Assembly: GCA_017694755.1 (NCBI GenBank)
Contig: JADIMO010000100.1
Location: 1-36,735, forward strand
Source of the DNA: Candidatus Cryptobacteroides merdavium
Lineage (GTDB): Bacteria > Bacteroidota > Bacteroidia > Bacteroidales > UBA932
Reading direction: 5' to 3'
DNA length: 36,735 nt
Part shown: positions 17,675-25,968 of the stretch, piece by piece
Numbering within the stretch: position 1 is the first letter of the stretch
Layout of the letters: each line of letters opens with the position of its first letter
Position numbers and translations under genes: made by a program
Notes under the pieces: model-generated
Told to the model about the DNA's origin: nothing
Databases searched by the model: none
Seen by the model: only the letters and a program-made list of their open reading frames with translations

Positions 17675-19474
17675 ATGGCAGTCAGTGAGATTGGGGCAAA
17701 AGAGGTCGGTAAGACAGACAATTGCTCTGAAAAAGTAAAGGTACATCTTGTATTGGTGGTAGTATTCAATAATATCAAAGAGCGCAACGGTTCTTTTGTA
17801 CCACTGGGCAGTTCTGCAGATTATAAAAATGTAATAAATAGGGCAAGATCAGAAACTGGAGCGGATAGAAAATTTATTGCAAAAACCATATATCTGTCTG
17901 AATATGATGAGAAAGAGATTCAGCGTTTCAGATTCAAATGGCAGGGTATTTTTGATTCTTACATCAATAACGCCTTGATTGAAGATATTGAAATAAGCAT
18001 ATTTTCTCCTGCAAGCAATTCATATTCATTGTCATCAATTTTTGTAAATCATTTGTTTTTCGGAAATAGAATAATGTCGGCTGATATTTTTTCCGCTTTA
18101 ACTGATCTGGTGACAAAACCTTTTGATTTGACTTATTCCAAGATTAAGGTTAACAATATTATTCCTTTGTTTTTGACATCTGCAAATGATTTTGATGCAA
18201 AGAGCACGCAGGTGGAAATAAATATTCCGGATGATAAGGATGCACAAGTTGCGGCTATCTTATGTGAATATGCATATTATTATCTGAACAAAATGGAATA
18301 TGACGATTGTTCCACAAATGACGGCGTGCCGATAGTCGGATTTATTCAAGACAGAATAAAACGTTATGGTTCCATATATACAAGATATGAGTCTTCAAAA
18401 AACGAATTGAAAATTGTACGGCATTATTTAAACTTAGAACGGTATTCTGCAGCTGTAATCTATCCCGGGAATTCATTACTGACTGAACTCTTCGACACAT
18501 TACCGTTCTCAGAACTATATTCTGCCTCTACAATATATTCAAATAATTCATTACTGACTGAATTCATCGATACATTGCCCTTCCCGATAAACAAGCTTAC
18601 AGATTTTCTTCTGGCAATAGTAAATTCACCAGACAGTCGGGACAAGAAGATAGAGGAGACGATTGAGCTTTCAACAGTGAATGAAAAGGTAAAAAATTGG
18701 AAAGTCATCCATACATTGGCAGAAGAGAACAAGGATATCATTCCATTAATATTCAAGGTGCCATATATAAGTATAGAGTTTACTCAAAATGATTCCTCGA
18801 CTGGATTTTCATCCGTTTTGTATGCTAATTTAGAAGAGAAAAAATGCATCTTTTGTACAAAGGGGAGTGATTTCGGTTGGGATATTTTGACTAATCATGA
18901 CTGGTTGGGGACAAATATTCTTCAAGGGTTATGTGGGATGTCAGATCAGTATACGCAATCTTCACTCTTGGCGTCAATGCTTGACAACATTGTCAGGGAT
19001 GATTGGCAATTGTTTTTTACGGGTCATTCTTTGGGTGGAGGGCTTGCCAGTAATAATGCTTTGGTAACAAAATACCGGCATGCAATAACGTTTAATGCTG
19101 CTGGCCTTAATTGGAATAGGATTCGAAATCTTGAAACATTATCTCAAAATCCACGAAAACGGGTTCATCCATTCATTATACAGGGCGAGGTTTTAAATAA
19201 TTGTTTGAAATATTTGGGGCAAGCGGCTTACGGATCTTCATATGCAGAAGTTAAATCCGGTACTGCATCCAATATTATTGAACCGGAGGACGGTTCTTTA
19301 GGCTGTTCGGAGCGGCATTCTATGGTAAATTTTCTGACATCCAAATCTCAATTGGGAAAGATTAAAGTCAATCCATTAAAGGTCGACTCATATCAAGAAG
19401 ACCAATATAGCGCATTATTCAAGGATATGAAATTGCAATTTAATGCTGGCTTACATGGCAGTATTCAACAGTAG
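17675..19474 (+). CDS. Class-3-type lipase, candidate T6SS phospholipase effector
   Basis: This 599-residue protein has a lipase nucleophile elbow TGHSLGGG (Ser452) followed by NNALVTKYRHAITFNAAGLN, the pattern of class 3 lipases. His548 (SERHSM) is a likely catalytic histidine, and an Asp in EPEDGS just before it is a candidate third member. The N-terminal 400 residues are unrecognised and contain a 25-residue tandem duplication. No signal peptide is seen, which suits delivery by T6SS rather than the Sec route. It sits after vgrG and the PAAR-like tip and before a putative immunity gene, as for Tle-type antibacterial lipase effectors. Target lipid and export are unproven. Confidence 0.75.
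   Translation: MAVSEIGAKEVGKTDNCSEKVKVHLVLVVVFNNIKERNGSFVPLGSSADYKNVINRARSETGADRKFIAKTIYLSEYDEKEIQRFRFKWQGIFDSYINNALIEDIEISIFSPASNSYSLSSIFVNHLFFGNRIMSADIFSALTDLVTKPFDLTYSKIKVNNIIPLFLTSANDFDAKSTQVEINIPDDKDAQVAAILCEYAYYYLNKMEYDDCSTNDGVPIVGFIQDRIKRYGSIYTRYESSKNELKIVRHYLNLERYSAAVIYPGNSLLTELFDTLPFSELYSASTIYSNNSLLTEFIDTLPFPINKLTDFLLAIVNSPDSRDKKIEETIELSTVNEKVKNWKVIHTLAEENKDIIPLIFKVPYISIEFTQNDSSTGFSSVLYANLEEKKCIFCTKGSDFGWDILTNHDWLGTNILQGLCGMSDQYTQSSLLASMLDNIVRDDWQLFFTGHSLGGGLASNNALVTKYRHAITFNAAGLNWNRIRNLETLSQNPRKRVHPFIIQGEVLNNCLKYLGQAAYGSSYAEVKSGTASNIIEPEDGSLGCSERHSMVNFLTSKSQLGKIKVNPLKVDSYQEDQYSALFKDMKLQFNAGLHGSIQQ
18440..18589 (+). repeat. Tandem duplication (2 x 75 bp) inside the lipase gene
   Basis: Units 18440-18514 and 18515-18589 each encode 25 residues with the shared core NSLLTE-(F/L)-DTLPF. 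They agree closely in the second half, including the identical stretch AATTCATTACTGACTGAA, and diverge in the first half, so the duplication is not very recent. Confidence 0.8.
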
Positions 19475-19500
19475 TTTTCTTTAATCAGAGAAATCAAATT

Positions 19501-20514
19501 GTGGCTTGCTGCAAGTCGGGTTGTCGTATGATAGTAAATGGTAATGCACATAGTTTATATCCGGCTATAATTCATGTGGGATTTATAGCTGATAAGGACG
19601 GTAATGAAGTTCATATTCCATTACAATATCCCTTTCAAGATGTATGGGGAGATTGTAACATTGACTATTTTTCTGATTGTGGACTTCCTTGCATATTGAA
19701 GATTGTGTGGTTGTCAATCATTGAACATTCTTTTTATTCTGCTGCATATGAATTCTGTCAGAAGGATATGGCATTGGACTCTGAACAGCTGATTGTAGGA
19801 ATGGCTCCTTATGGCGGTGTCGCAATATGGTTGAAAAGTGAAAAGAAATCTGTCCTCATCACTTGGTTTAAAGGCGAAAAAACGAAGATAAAAACAGCAG
19901 ATCTTGTTTTGGCACACCCGGATATGACTATAGGTGAATATTGTGATTACTACATCAACAACGACCCGCAGGTAAAAGAAAACCTGGAAAAGAACGGCTT
20001 GCCGCCGAAAGATCTGTTTGACAAATATATGCAGCAGTTCTCCTACCGGTATCTGCCCATGTTTGAGAAGTGGGACGGGGAGAAGTGGGTGCCTTATGAG
20101 GAGGGGGAGACTGCGCCGGAGTTCGTCAGCATTGAGGAGGCACTGTTTGACGGGACGCATGACAAGCTGAATGACGGAGGTCTGCTGAAATTCCATGAGG
20201 CGGGGAAACCGAAAAAGTTGGCGGTGAAATGGAAGATGGGGCGGTCTGAGTATTCTGCATATTTCTGGTTCGGAGAGGAGATGATACGTGAGATTTTCGG
20301 AAGGTTCTACGGGGCGCATCCGGACACAAGGACAGACTTTCTGATACACATTGATGCGGAAAGCAAGAAATATGAATTGGGGCTGTTCCGGAGCGGACTG
20401 AAAGAGCCGCATGTCATTCCGGAAAAGGCTTATCAGCTGCTGGTGTTCAAGAACAGGTTCGAGGACTTCCGCTCGGACAACTACAGTCAGGAACGCGGGG
20501 CCTGGATATGGTGA
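19501..20514 (+). CDS. DUF2931-like protein, candidate immunity to the lipase
   Basis: This 337-residue protein starts at GTG 19501 or ATG 19528. I assign it to the DUF2931 type from the segment MAPYGGVAIWLKSEKKSVLI and the overall layout (LDSEQLIVGMAPYGGVAIWL, then a later FWFGEEMIREIFGRFYG). It directly follows the lipase effector candidate (26 nt), the usual place for a cognate immunity gene. Immunity proteins to periplasm-acting lipases generally carry a signal peptide; none is clear here, so the role is uncertain. Oddly, the first 150 codons are AT-rich like the lipase gene and the rest GC-richer like the core, so the gene is a mosaic with a join near 19960. Confidence 0.65.
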   Translation: MACCKSGCRMIVNGNAHSLYPAIIHVGFIADKDGNEVHIPLQYPFQDVWGDCNIDYFSDCGLPCILKIVWLSIIEHSFYSAAYEFCQKDMALDSEQLIVGMAPYGGVAIWLKSEKKSVLITWFKGEKTKIKTADLVLAHPDMTIGEYCDYYINNDPQVKENLEKNGLPPKDLFDKYMQQFSYRYLPMFEKWDGEKWVPYEEGETAPEFVSIEEALFDGTHDKLNDGGLLKFHEAGKPKKLAVKWKMGRSEYSAYFWFGEEMIREIFGRFYGAHPDTRTDFLIHIDAESKKYELGLFRSGLKEPHVIPEKAYQLLVFKNRFEDFRSDNYSQERGAWIW

Positions 20515-20611
20515 CCGGCAACGATGGAAGCAGGCAAAAAAGGATATAGGCGAAAAAGGTTGCGGCAAGAATGGAGGCCGATGAGAATGGAAATCTTAAA
20601 TACTTGATGAT

Positions 20612-20941
20612 ATGGCAAATGAAGAAATCTACGATGATGATGAGTTCATCATCAATCTGACAATTGACGGTACGGCTTACGAAGAAGTCGAAGTCAAGGT
20701 GACGGATCCGAACAAGACAATCCGTGACCAGATCTCCAGCATCGTGGCAGTTTTTGAGCTGCCGAAGCTTGACAACGGAGGCAATCCGATTCAGTATCTG
20801 CTCGGACAGATCATGGATGACGGCGCAGAGCCTGAAATCCTTGAATTTGAGGATGAGGACGGAAGGGAGCAGGCCCTTGTGGACTATAATATCCAGCCGG
20901 GGGATCATCTTCACCTCATTTCAGTGCCTATTGCAGGATGA
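20612..20941 (+). CDS. Ubiquitin-like (beta-grasp) modifier protein
   Basis: This 109-residue protein has a beta-grasp pattern: two N-terminal strands (EFIINLTIDG, YEEVEVKVTD), a helix (TIRDQISSIVAVFEL), and late strands with the ubiquitin-family turn LVDYNIQPGDHLHLISVP. It ends PIAG, so the terminal Gly is already exposed and could be adenylated without trimming. An E2-like gene follows 9 nt later, and JAMM and E1-like genes lie in the same operon, which makes a protein modifier much more likely than a sulfur carrier or chance. The acidic N terminus (NEEIYDDDE) would be a flexible tail. A YukD-like secretion-linked relative is the alternative. Target proteins are unknown. Confidence 0.8.
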   Translation: MANEEIYDDDEFIINLTIDGTAYEEVEVKVTDPNKTIRDQISSIVAVFELPKLDNGGNPIQYLLGQIMDDGAEPEILEFEDEDGREQALVDYNIQPGDHLHLISVPIAG

Positions 20942-20950
20942 CGACAAAAC

Positions 20951-21667
20951 ATGCAGCTCAAAATGAACGAAGCGATAAATAAATTCAATCAGAAGGAGTT
21001 GTCAGGACGGGATGCCCGTCTCTGGAAGGAATGGAAGGAGCTTGATTCGCTGTGTGCCAGACGCAAGGCTGCGGCGGAAAACCCGCGCAAGCCTTCGTTG
21101 TCCTATATCATCCGCAGGAAGAATGCGATGGGACTTCCGGTGGAGTATGAGATATGGTACAGGGTGAAGTCCATAGTAGGAGTCAAGGGGGATACGATAC
21201 CGCGTGAGCCGATATTCGGATATCTGCACAAGATGAGCATTGTCCTCCCTAACAATTACCCGTCCGCAGACGGCAATCCCATATTCACCTTCCGTTCGGA
21301 TGTGTGGCATCCGAATATCCGGTATTCGGGAAGTTTCAAGGGACATGTCTGTCTTACCATCAAGGAGATGGGTGTACTTGCATCCCTGAAGGACCTGGTG
21401 CTGCGTGTGGAGATGTATCTCAAATATCAGCTCTATCATGCACAGAACACTTATCCTTATCCAGAGGACCAGAATGTGGCCGAATGGGTAAGGGAAGAGG
21501 GTGAACCCAACGGATGGGTGCGCTTCGGCCAGGACATGTCTGAGGATGACGGCGGCCGTGGTGCCGACAGGGTCCAGGAAGCAGGGACGGAAAGAGGTGA
21601 CCAGACGGAGAGTCCGGAGAATGGACAGGCAAAGGCAGGTCCGAAGATTATTGCAAAGAAAATATGA
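20951..21667 (+). CDS. E2-like ubiquitin-conjugating enzyme (UBC fold)
   Basis: This 238-residue protein would accept the Ubl from the E1 as a Cys thioester and pass it to targets. The UBC core runs from about 50 to 175: strands YEIWYRV and YLHKMSIVLPNNYPSADGNPIFTF, then W119-H120-P121-N122 and catalytic Cys134 in GHVCL. The HPN-to-Cys spacing is 14 residues, a little longer than the 10 of eukaryotic E2s. The following helix (LKDLVLRVEMYLKYQLYH) and YPYPEDQNVAEWVREE fit the C-terminal helices. The last 45 residues are a charged tail ending IIAKKI. The stop overlaps the next start (ATGA). Confidence 0.87.
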   Translation: MQLKMNEAINKFNQKELSGRDARLWKEWKELDSLCARRKAAAENPRKPSLSYIIRRKNAMGLPVEYEIWYRVKSIVGVKGDTIPREPIFGYLHKMSIVLPNNYPSADGNPIFTFRSDVWHPNIRYSGSFKGHVCLTIKEMGVLASLKDLVLRVEMYLKYQLYHAQNTYPYPEDQNVAEWVREEGEPNGWVRFGQDMSEDDGGRGADRVQEAGTERGDQTESPENGQAKAGPKIIAKKI

Positions 21668-22707
21668 TGAGAAAATTGATTGTGTCGCTGTTGGCGGCAG
21701 CATTGTTCTGCACCTCGGCATGGGCAGATCGGGAGCTTGTCGTCAGGCTTGACCCTGATGAGAACAGGGTCCAGACGATGGAGCTCGGATATGCGGCTGT
21801 GACTTTCCGTTTCGAGGAGGCGCATGCCAACAAGGCAAAGGTCATGGTTTCGGTCGAGAACCGGACACATTCGGAGGCCATCCTCCTCTTCAAGTCAGAG
21901 AAGGATGAACGGATGCTGAAAAGGTGCGAAGACAGGATTCTGTTTGAGAAATCCTATGGAGGAGAAAAGGGATACCGTACGGTATCCGGCTGCAATTACA
22001 TCCGGAATGAATATGAGCTGGTCGAGCCGGCCTATACTCTTGACCTGTTCCTTGCCGAGGTCCCGACGACGGGTACTGCCGAGATTGTCATACCGTTTTA
22101 TATGGCAAATCATTATCATTCCAGGTTCCTGAGACGGGACAAGTACAGGATTTTCCGCGAGGATGTCATAAAGTTCATTGTTGAGGCCAAGGACTGGACA
22201 GAATCTGACACTACATATGTGAAGATGAAGAAGGCCGTGTCTGACTTCAAGGCCAGTCTGGAAGATGTCAGATTCTGCAGGAACAGGATGCACCGTCCTT
22301 CCCTTGAAGAACAGCAGAAGCCTTATCTCACCGTGAGGGACAGTCTGACGGCTGTCATAGACAGCATACTCGGAAATCCGTGGTGGATGTCCCAGGATCT
22401 TCCTCACAGGTCGTATTCAAAACTGAAGGCCGAACTGCAGTCTGTCGATTTTTCAGACCTTGTCTATGACTGCGGCAGGCATCGTCCTGTCCACAAATGC
22501 AGTTATTGTCCTTTGAGTGCGGAGCAGATATATCATCGGCTTGATGACATATATCAGAAGCTGCATACGGGCAGGATAGCAAAGGAGGATGCCGTAAGGA
22601 CTGCGAAGACACTGAACAGCTGCTGGCAGCAGAACAAGTCCCGCCGTCGCGGCAGCTTCTATGCAGGCAAGATTGCAGAATATTATGGCAGGATAATAAA
22701 CTTCTGA
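21664..22707 (+). CDS. Secreted/periplasmic protein of unknown function
   Basis: This 347-residue protein has a clear Sec signal peptide (MMRKLIVSLLAAALFCTSAWA, cleavage before DRELV). No further membrane segment is seen, so it should be periplasmic. Residues 59-76 (KVMVSVENRTHSEAILLF) resemble a segment of the JAMM protein's periplasmic part (residues 44-61). A CSYC pair sits near residue 280 in a Cys/His-rich stretch, and the C-terminal quarter is helical and basic. Overlap of its start with the E2 stop shows translational coupling. I do not recognise the family. A part of the T6SS trans-envelope complex, in place of TssO-TssR, is one possibility. Confidence 0.75.
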   Translation: MMRKLIVSLLAAALFCTSAWADRELVVRLDPDENRVQTMELGYAAVTFRFEEAHANKAKVMVSVENRTHSEAILLFKSEKDERMLKRCEDRILFEKSYGGEKGYRTVSGCNYIRNEYELVEPAYTLDLFLAEVPTTGTAEIVIPFYMANHYHSRFLRRDKYRIFREDVIKFIVEAKDWTESDTTYVKMKKAVSDFKASLEDVRFCRNRMHRPSLEEQQKPYLTVRDSLTAVIDSILGNPWWMSQDLPHRSYSKLKAELQSVDFSDLVYDCGRHRPVHKCSYCPLSAEQIYHRLDDIYQKLHTGRIAKEDAVRTAKTLNSCWQQNKSRRRGSFYAGKIAEYYGRIINF

Positions 22708-22710
22708 CTT

Positions 22711-23862
22711 ATGCGTCCGTCCGTGGCTATCATATCGGCATTGTTGTCTGTCCTGCCGTCCGTCCTATGTGCAAAGGAATTCACCGACACATTGCATACG
22801 GAAGGCGGAGATGCCGTCATCATCAGATACAGCATTGAATATGACGGGAATGACATCCTTGTTTCCGCATCAGGGACTCCGCGTATCATACCTTCCGACA
22901 AATTGAGAAAGGCATGCCGGGGAGACCTTGACAAGCTGGATGTCGTCATATTCGGCCGTGTCGGTGATTTCGGAGATGTCAGGTGGAACGGGCTGAATCC
23001 GGCCACATTCATGGTGCCGGCCAATCTGGACTACAGGAAGAACGATGAAGGATTCCATATCTTAGGAGAGTCTCAGCCCATTGTGTTCACCAAAAGGGAC
23101 GGGAATGGGGCGCAGGTTGACTTTCCTGTCTTCATCGCGCTGCCCGAAAGGAAGCAGTCCTACAGGATTATGGCCAGGACCTCAGCACCGTTGAAGGTCC
23201 GTATGGCGGGGGAGGCGGATAAAGGCAGACGGGCAGATGCGGCAACTTACGGCGATGTCCGCGCCCGGTCTCATGCAGACCCGAAGCCGGCAGAGAATGA
23301 AGCAGACATGTCGAATGCCATGGGAAGCATTGAAATGATCCGCCGCCTGTTGGCCGAGGCGGACGGACTGCCTTTTTCCCAGACTCTCCAGATGGAAATC
23401 TATAATTTGGGAGCGCTCAAAAACCGGATAACGGACAGGGCGGTCATAGATGAAATCAATGCCGTGATGTTTGAATACACCCGGAAGGAGGCAGAACTCA
23501 AGGAACGGCAGAATGCTGCGGCTCTGGCGGCAAAGGCGGAGGAACAGGCATTGCTGGCAAGACAGAAATCCGAGGAGGAAGCCCGTCAGAAGGAAGCTGA
23601 GGAAGAGGCACGGCTGCAGGCTGAACAACAGCAGAAGCGGACTTTCGGGATGATAGCCGGAGGTGCGGTGCTTGCGGTATTGTGCTTCATCGGCAATGCT
23701 GTCATCAAGCATTTGGGCAATGTGAGGAACCAGCGCAATATAATGGAGATGCAGCAGTCCCTTACAAGACAGGCAGAAAGTGAGGCCCACCGGCGTTCGC
23801 AGTCTGCCATACAGGACGCAGTCAGGAAAAGACGCAACAATTCAACACGAAAATCCATATAA
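22711..23862 (+). CDS. Signal-peptide protein with coiled coil and single membrane span
   Basis: This 383-residue protein has a signal peptide (MRPSVAIISALLSVLPSVLC), a periplasmic beta-rich region (about 25-165), a linker, a helical region, a Glu/Ala/Gln-rich coiled coil (about 255-310), a membrane segment (MIAGGAVLAVLCFIGNAVI, about 314-332) and a basic cytosolic tail of 50 residues. The layout suggests a structural element bridging periplasm and cytoplasm, comparable in plan to TssO of the Bacteroidota T6SS, but I see no convincing sequence match. It lies 3 nt after the preceding gene and abuts the JAMM gene exactly. Confidence 0.75.
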   Translation: MRPSVAIISALLSVLPSVLCAKEFTDTLHTEGGDAVIIRYSIEYDGNDILVSASGTPRIIPSDKLRKACRGDLDKLDVVIFGRVGDFGDVRWNGLNPATFMVPANLDYRKNDEGFHILGESQPIVFTKRDGNGAQVDFPVFIALPERKQSYRIMARTSAPLKVRMAGEADKGRRADAATYGDVRARSHADPKPAENEADMSNAMGSIEMIRRLLAEADGLPFSQTLQMEIYNLGALKNRITDRAVIDEINAVMFEYTRKEAELKERQNAAALAAKAEEQALLARQKSEEEARQKEAEEEARLQAEQQQKRTFGMIAGGAVLAVLCFIGNAVIKHLGNVRNQRNIMEMQQSLTRQAESEAHRRSQSAIQDAVRKRRNNSTRKSI

Positions 23863-25968
23863 ATGAAACTGATCCGATTACATACGCTGATCGCATCCTT
23901 ATTGCTGATCGGCATGTCGCCTTCTGTGGCCTATGCCGAGAAAGTCACAAAGAATGATGTCACCATGACATATTCTGCCCTTGATGACGGCAGGATAATG
24001 GTCACAGGTGTAGAGAACAGATCCGACAAACTGATAATGCTCTCGATAGACGGTGTAGACTCCAAGTGCATCACTGTCAATGCCGGCACGAGCGTGCAGG
24101 TGAACCAGTATGCGGAACAGACCGTCAAGTTTGACTATGCCAAGAACAGCGGGGCCGTCCTTTGGCAGGCCTCTGAAAAACAGAAGGAAGTTGTTTCGCC
24201 TGAGTCTGACGGGACCGGTGAGACCTCTGATGTCACGGATGCGGCAGCAGTGCATGCCGCTCCTTCTTCCGCGGAGCACCGTCCGGCCAGGACAGCAAGA
24301 CGTGCAGGAGGCAATGCGTCCGAGACTTATCTGGAACTCATGAACAATGATGAGTTCTTCGGCATTGAGGCGGTGGAGACTTATGTCCGGAAAGCAGATG
24401 CCTATGCCGAGGCTCTTTCCGCTTCTGCGGACAAGAACCAGTTCATAATAGACCATGACCTGAAGGCATTCCTGCTCAATTCCATTGAGGAGATTGACAG
24501 GAAACGGGAAGAAATACCGCAGGTGGCCCGGGAAATCGTGTCAACATCAAAGGCTACAGCCATTTCCAATCCTGAAATAGTGGTCAAGTATGTGGTGGAG
24601 ACATTGAACAACAGGCTGCGGGACCGTGAAGATGCCTATGACAGGCTGAATGACCTCGTTTCCGGAGTGCAGGAAGAAGATGCACGTCCGCATCCGCTGA
24701 CACTCGACGGCGGTCTGGTCAACTATGCTGTTGTTGCCGTCATATTCCTGATATTGCTCATCTGGATAATTGTGGCCATAAGCAAGAAGAAAAAGAGCCG
24801 GAAAGAGCAGCATCAGGCTGTTGCGGATGTCCATGTGCATCAGGATGACGCCAATCAGGCTATCGTGGTGAGGAGACGGACCACTTCCATCCTGAAAAAG
24901 CAGAGTCTTGAAGACGTGGTGGACAACCCTGCATATCTGGTCGTCGAGACTTCCGACTTTGTCCAGGATTCCGCGGTAAGGCGCATATATGTCAAGAACT
25001 CATGTATCAAGGACATCTACAATCTTTACGCAGAAGATCTCCGCAATGCGGACAATCCCAAGGAGGACGGATGCATGGTCCTCGGACGTTGGGTGTATGA
25101 CGAGGCTGCGCATGTCTATGACATTTCGATGGAGATTGCCGTCTTTCCCGGGGATGATGCCGTCTTCAAGGAATATGAACTGAATTTCGGCGGCAAGATA
25201 AAGCTTCGGATTGCAGAGAAGCTCCGCAAGCTGAGACGGGATACCAATCTGCAGTATGATCTCACCTGCTGGATTCATTCGCATCCTGGACTCGGAGTAT
25301 TCTTCAGCAATTCGGACAGCAATGTGCAGATGCAGCTGAAGCATGCCCAGCATCCTAATTTCCTGGTGGCTTTTGTCGTGGATATCCTGACTTCAGATCA
25401 GGAGCTCGGCATATTCACATTCAGAAAGGACGGGACAATCAATTCAAGAGGAGACCTCACCAGGATGTATTCCCTTGAAACCATGTATAAATGGGCTCTT
25501 GAAAGCGAAAGGAAGACATTCGTCCCCGAGAATTATTGCAATGTGCTTGAAAATGCAGGGGCGAGGACAGTGTCCTGTTATGGGATAGAACTGAACAACA
25601 ATGCAATCATAGACATGGTGATGATTACGGAAGAAGCCGCCGCGGGACTTGCCGGCTGGGCCGTCGGATTCACGGCAGACAGCGGCAAGGGAAAGGAGTA
25701 TGTCATATCGGGCATAGTCAGGGACAGTGAAAAGCCGGCGGCAGGAATCCAGGGATGTCTTGTGTGCATAACCCACATGAGCCTGCCCACCATCCAGCGT
25801 CTTGTCGCATCGGAAAGCACTGAAGTGAATTTTGTCCTCGTATATTCCTCCAGGCAGATGACCTTGACTTCAATCCCTGTCATAAACGGGGAGGTGGTGA
25901 CTGACGAAAGTTTTTATGGGGACGTAAATGTTGATGACCTGAAGATATGGACACGAAGAAAAAGATAG
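23863..25968 (+). CDS. Membrane-anchored JAMM/MPN isopeptidase (deubiquitinase-like)
   Basis: This 701-residue protein has a signal peptide (to about residue 25), a periplasmic region (26-285), one membrane span (about 287-306, ending in a KKKKSRK stop-transfer) and a cytosolic catalytic part. The JAMM zinc motif is complete: Glu424 (SMEIAVFP), then H472-S-H474-P-G-L-G-V-F-F-S482-N-S-D485. Such zinc metallopeptidases cut isopeptide bonds to, or trim the C termini of, ubiquitin-like proteins. Since the Ubl already ends in Gly, removal from targets is the more likely role. A second MPN-like or regulatory region follows (about 565-701). It overlaps the next gene by 22 nt. Confidence 0.88.
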   Translation: MKLIRLHTLIASLLLIGMSPSVAYAEKVTKNDVTMTYSALDDGRIMVTGVENRSDKLIMLSIDGVDSKCITVNAGTSVQVNQYAEQTVKFDYAKNSGAVLWQASEKQKEVVSPESDGTGETSDVTDAAAVHAAPSSAEHRPARTARRAGGNASETYLELMNNDEFFGIEAVETYVRKADAYAEALSASADKNQFIIDHDLKAFLLNSIEEIDRKREEIPQVAREIVSTSKATAISNPEIVVKYVVETLNNRLRDREDAYDRLNDLVSGVQEEDARPHPLTLDGGLVNYAVVAVIFLILLIWIIVAISKKKKSRKEQHQAVADVHVHQDDANQAIVVRRRTTSILKKQSLEDVVDNPAYLVVETSDFVQDSAVRRIYVKNSCIKDIYNLYAEDLRNADNPKEDGCMVLGRWVYDEAAHVYDISMEIAVFPGDDAVFKEYELNFGGKIKLRIAEKLRKLRRDTNLQYDLTCWIHSHPGLGVFFSNSDSNVQMQLKHAQHPNFLVAFVVDILTSDQELGIFTFRKDGTINSRGDLTRMYSLETMYKWALESERKTFVPENYCNVLENAGARTVSCYGIELNNNAIIDMVMITEEAAAGLAGWAVGFTADSGKGKEYVISGIVRDSEKPAAGIQGCLVCITHMSLPTIQRLVASESTEVNFVLVYSSRQMTLTSIPVINGEVVTDESFYGDVNVDDLKIWTRRKR

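Larger units (their letters stand above)
17591..19960. other. AT-rich cassette inserted in the T6SS operon
   Basis: From just after 17590 the sequence becomes clearly richer in A/T, with codons such as ATA, AAT and TTA. It stays so across the lipase gene and the first 460 bases of the DUF2931 gene, then returns to core composition near 19960. The shift is judged by eye. It fits horizontal exchange of an effector/immunity module within an otherwise uniform operon. Confidence 0.7.

Noticed and set aside
20515..20611. Small gene or RNA between the DUF2931 and Ubl genes
   Set aside because: The 97-nt gap has no start-to-stop frame of note and no strong hairpin; seems plain spacer.
20612..21667. 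Stand-alone anti-phage Bub/Bil-type defence island
   Set aside because: The Ubl genes are interleaved with envelope genes and translationally coupled to tssG, so a T6SS-linked role is more likely, though a defence role is not excluded.
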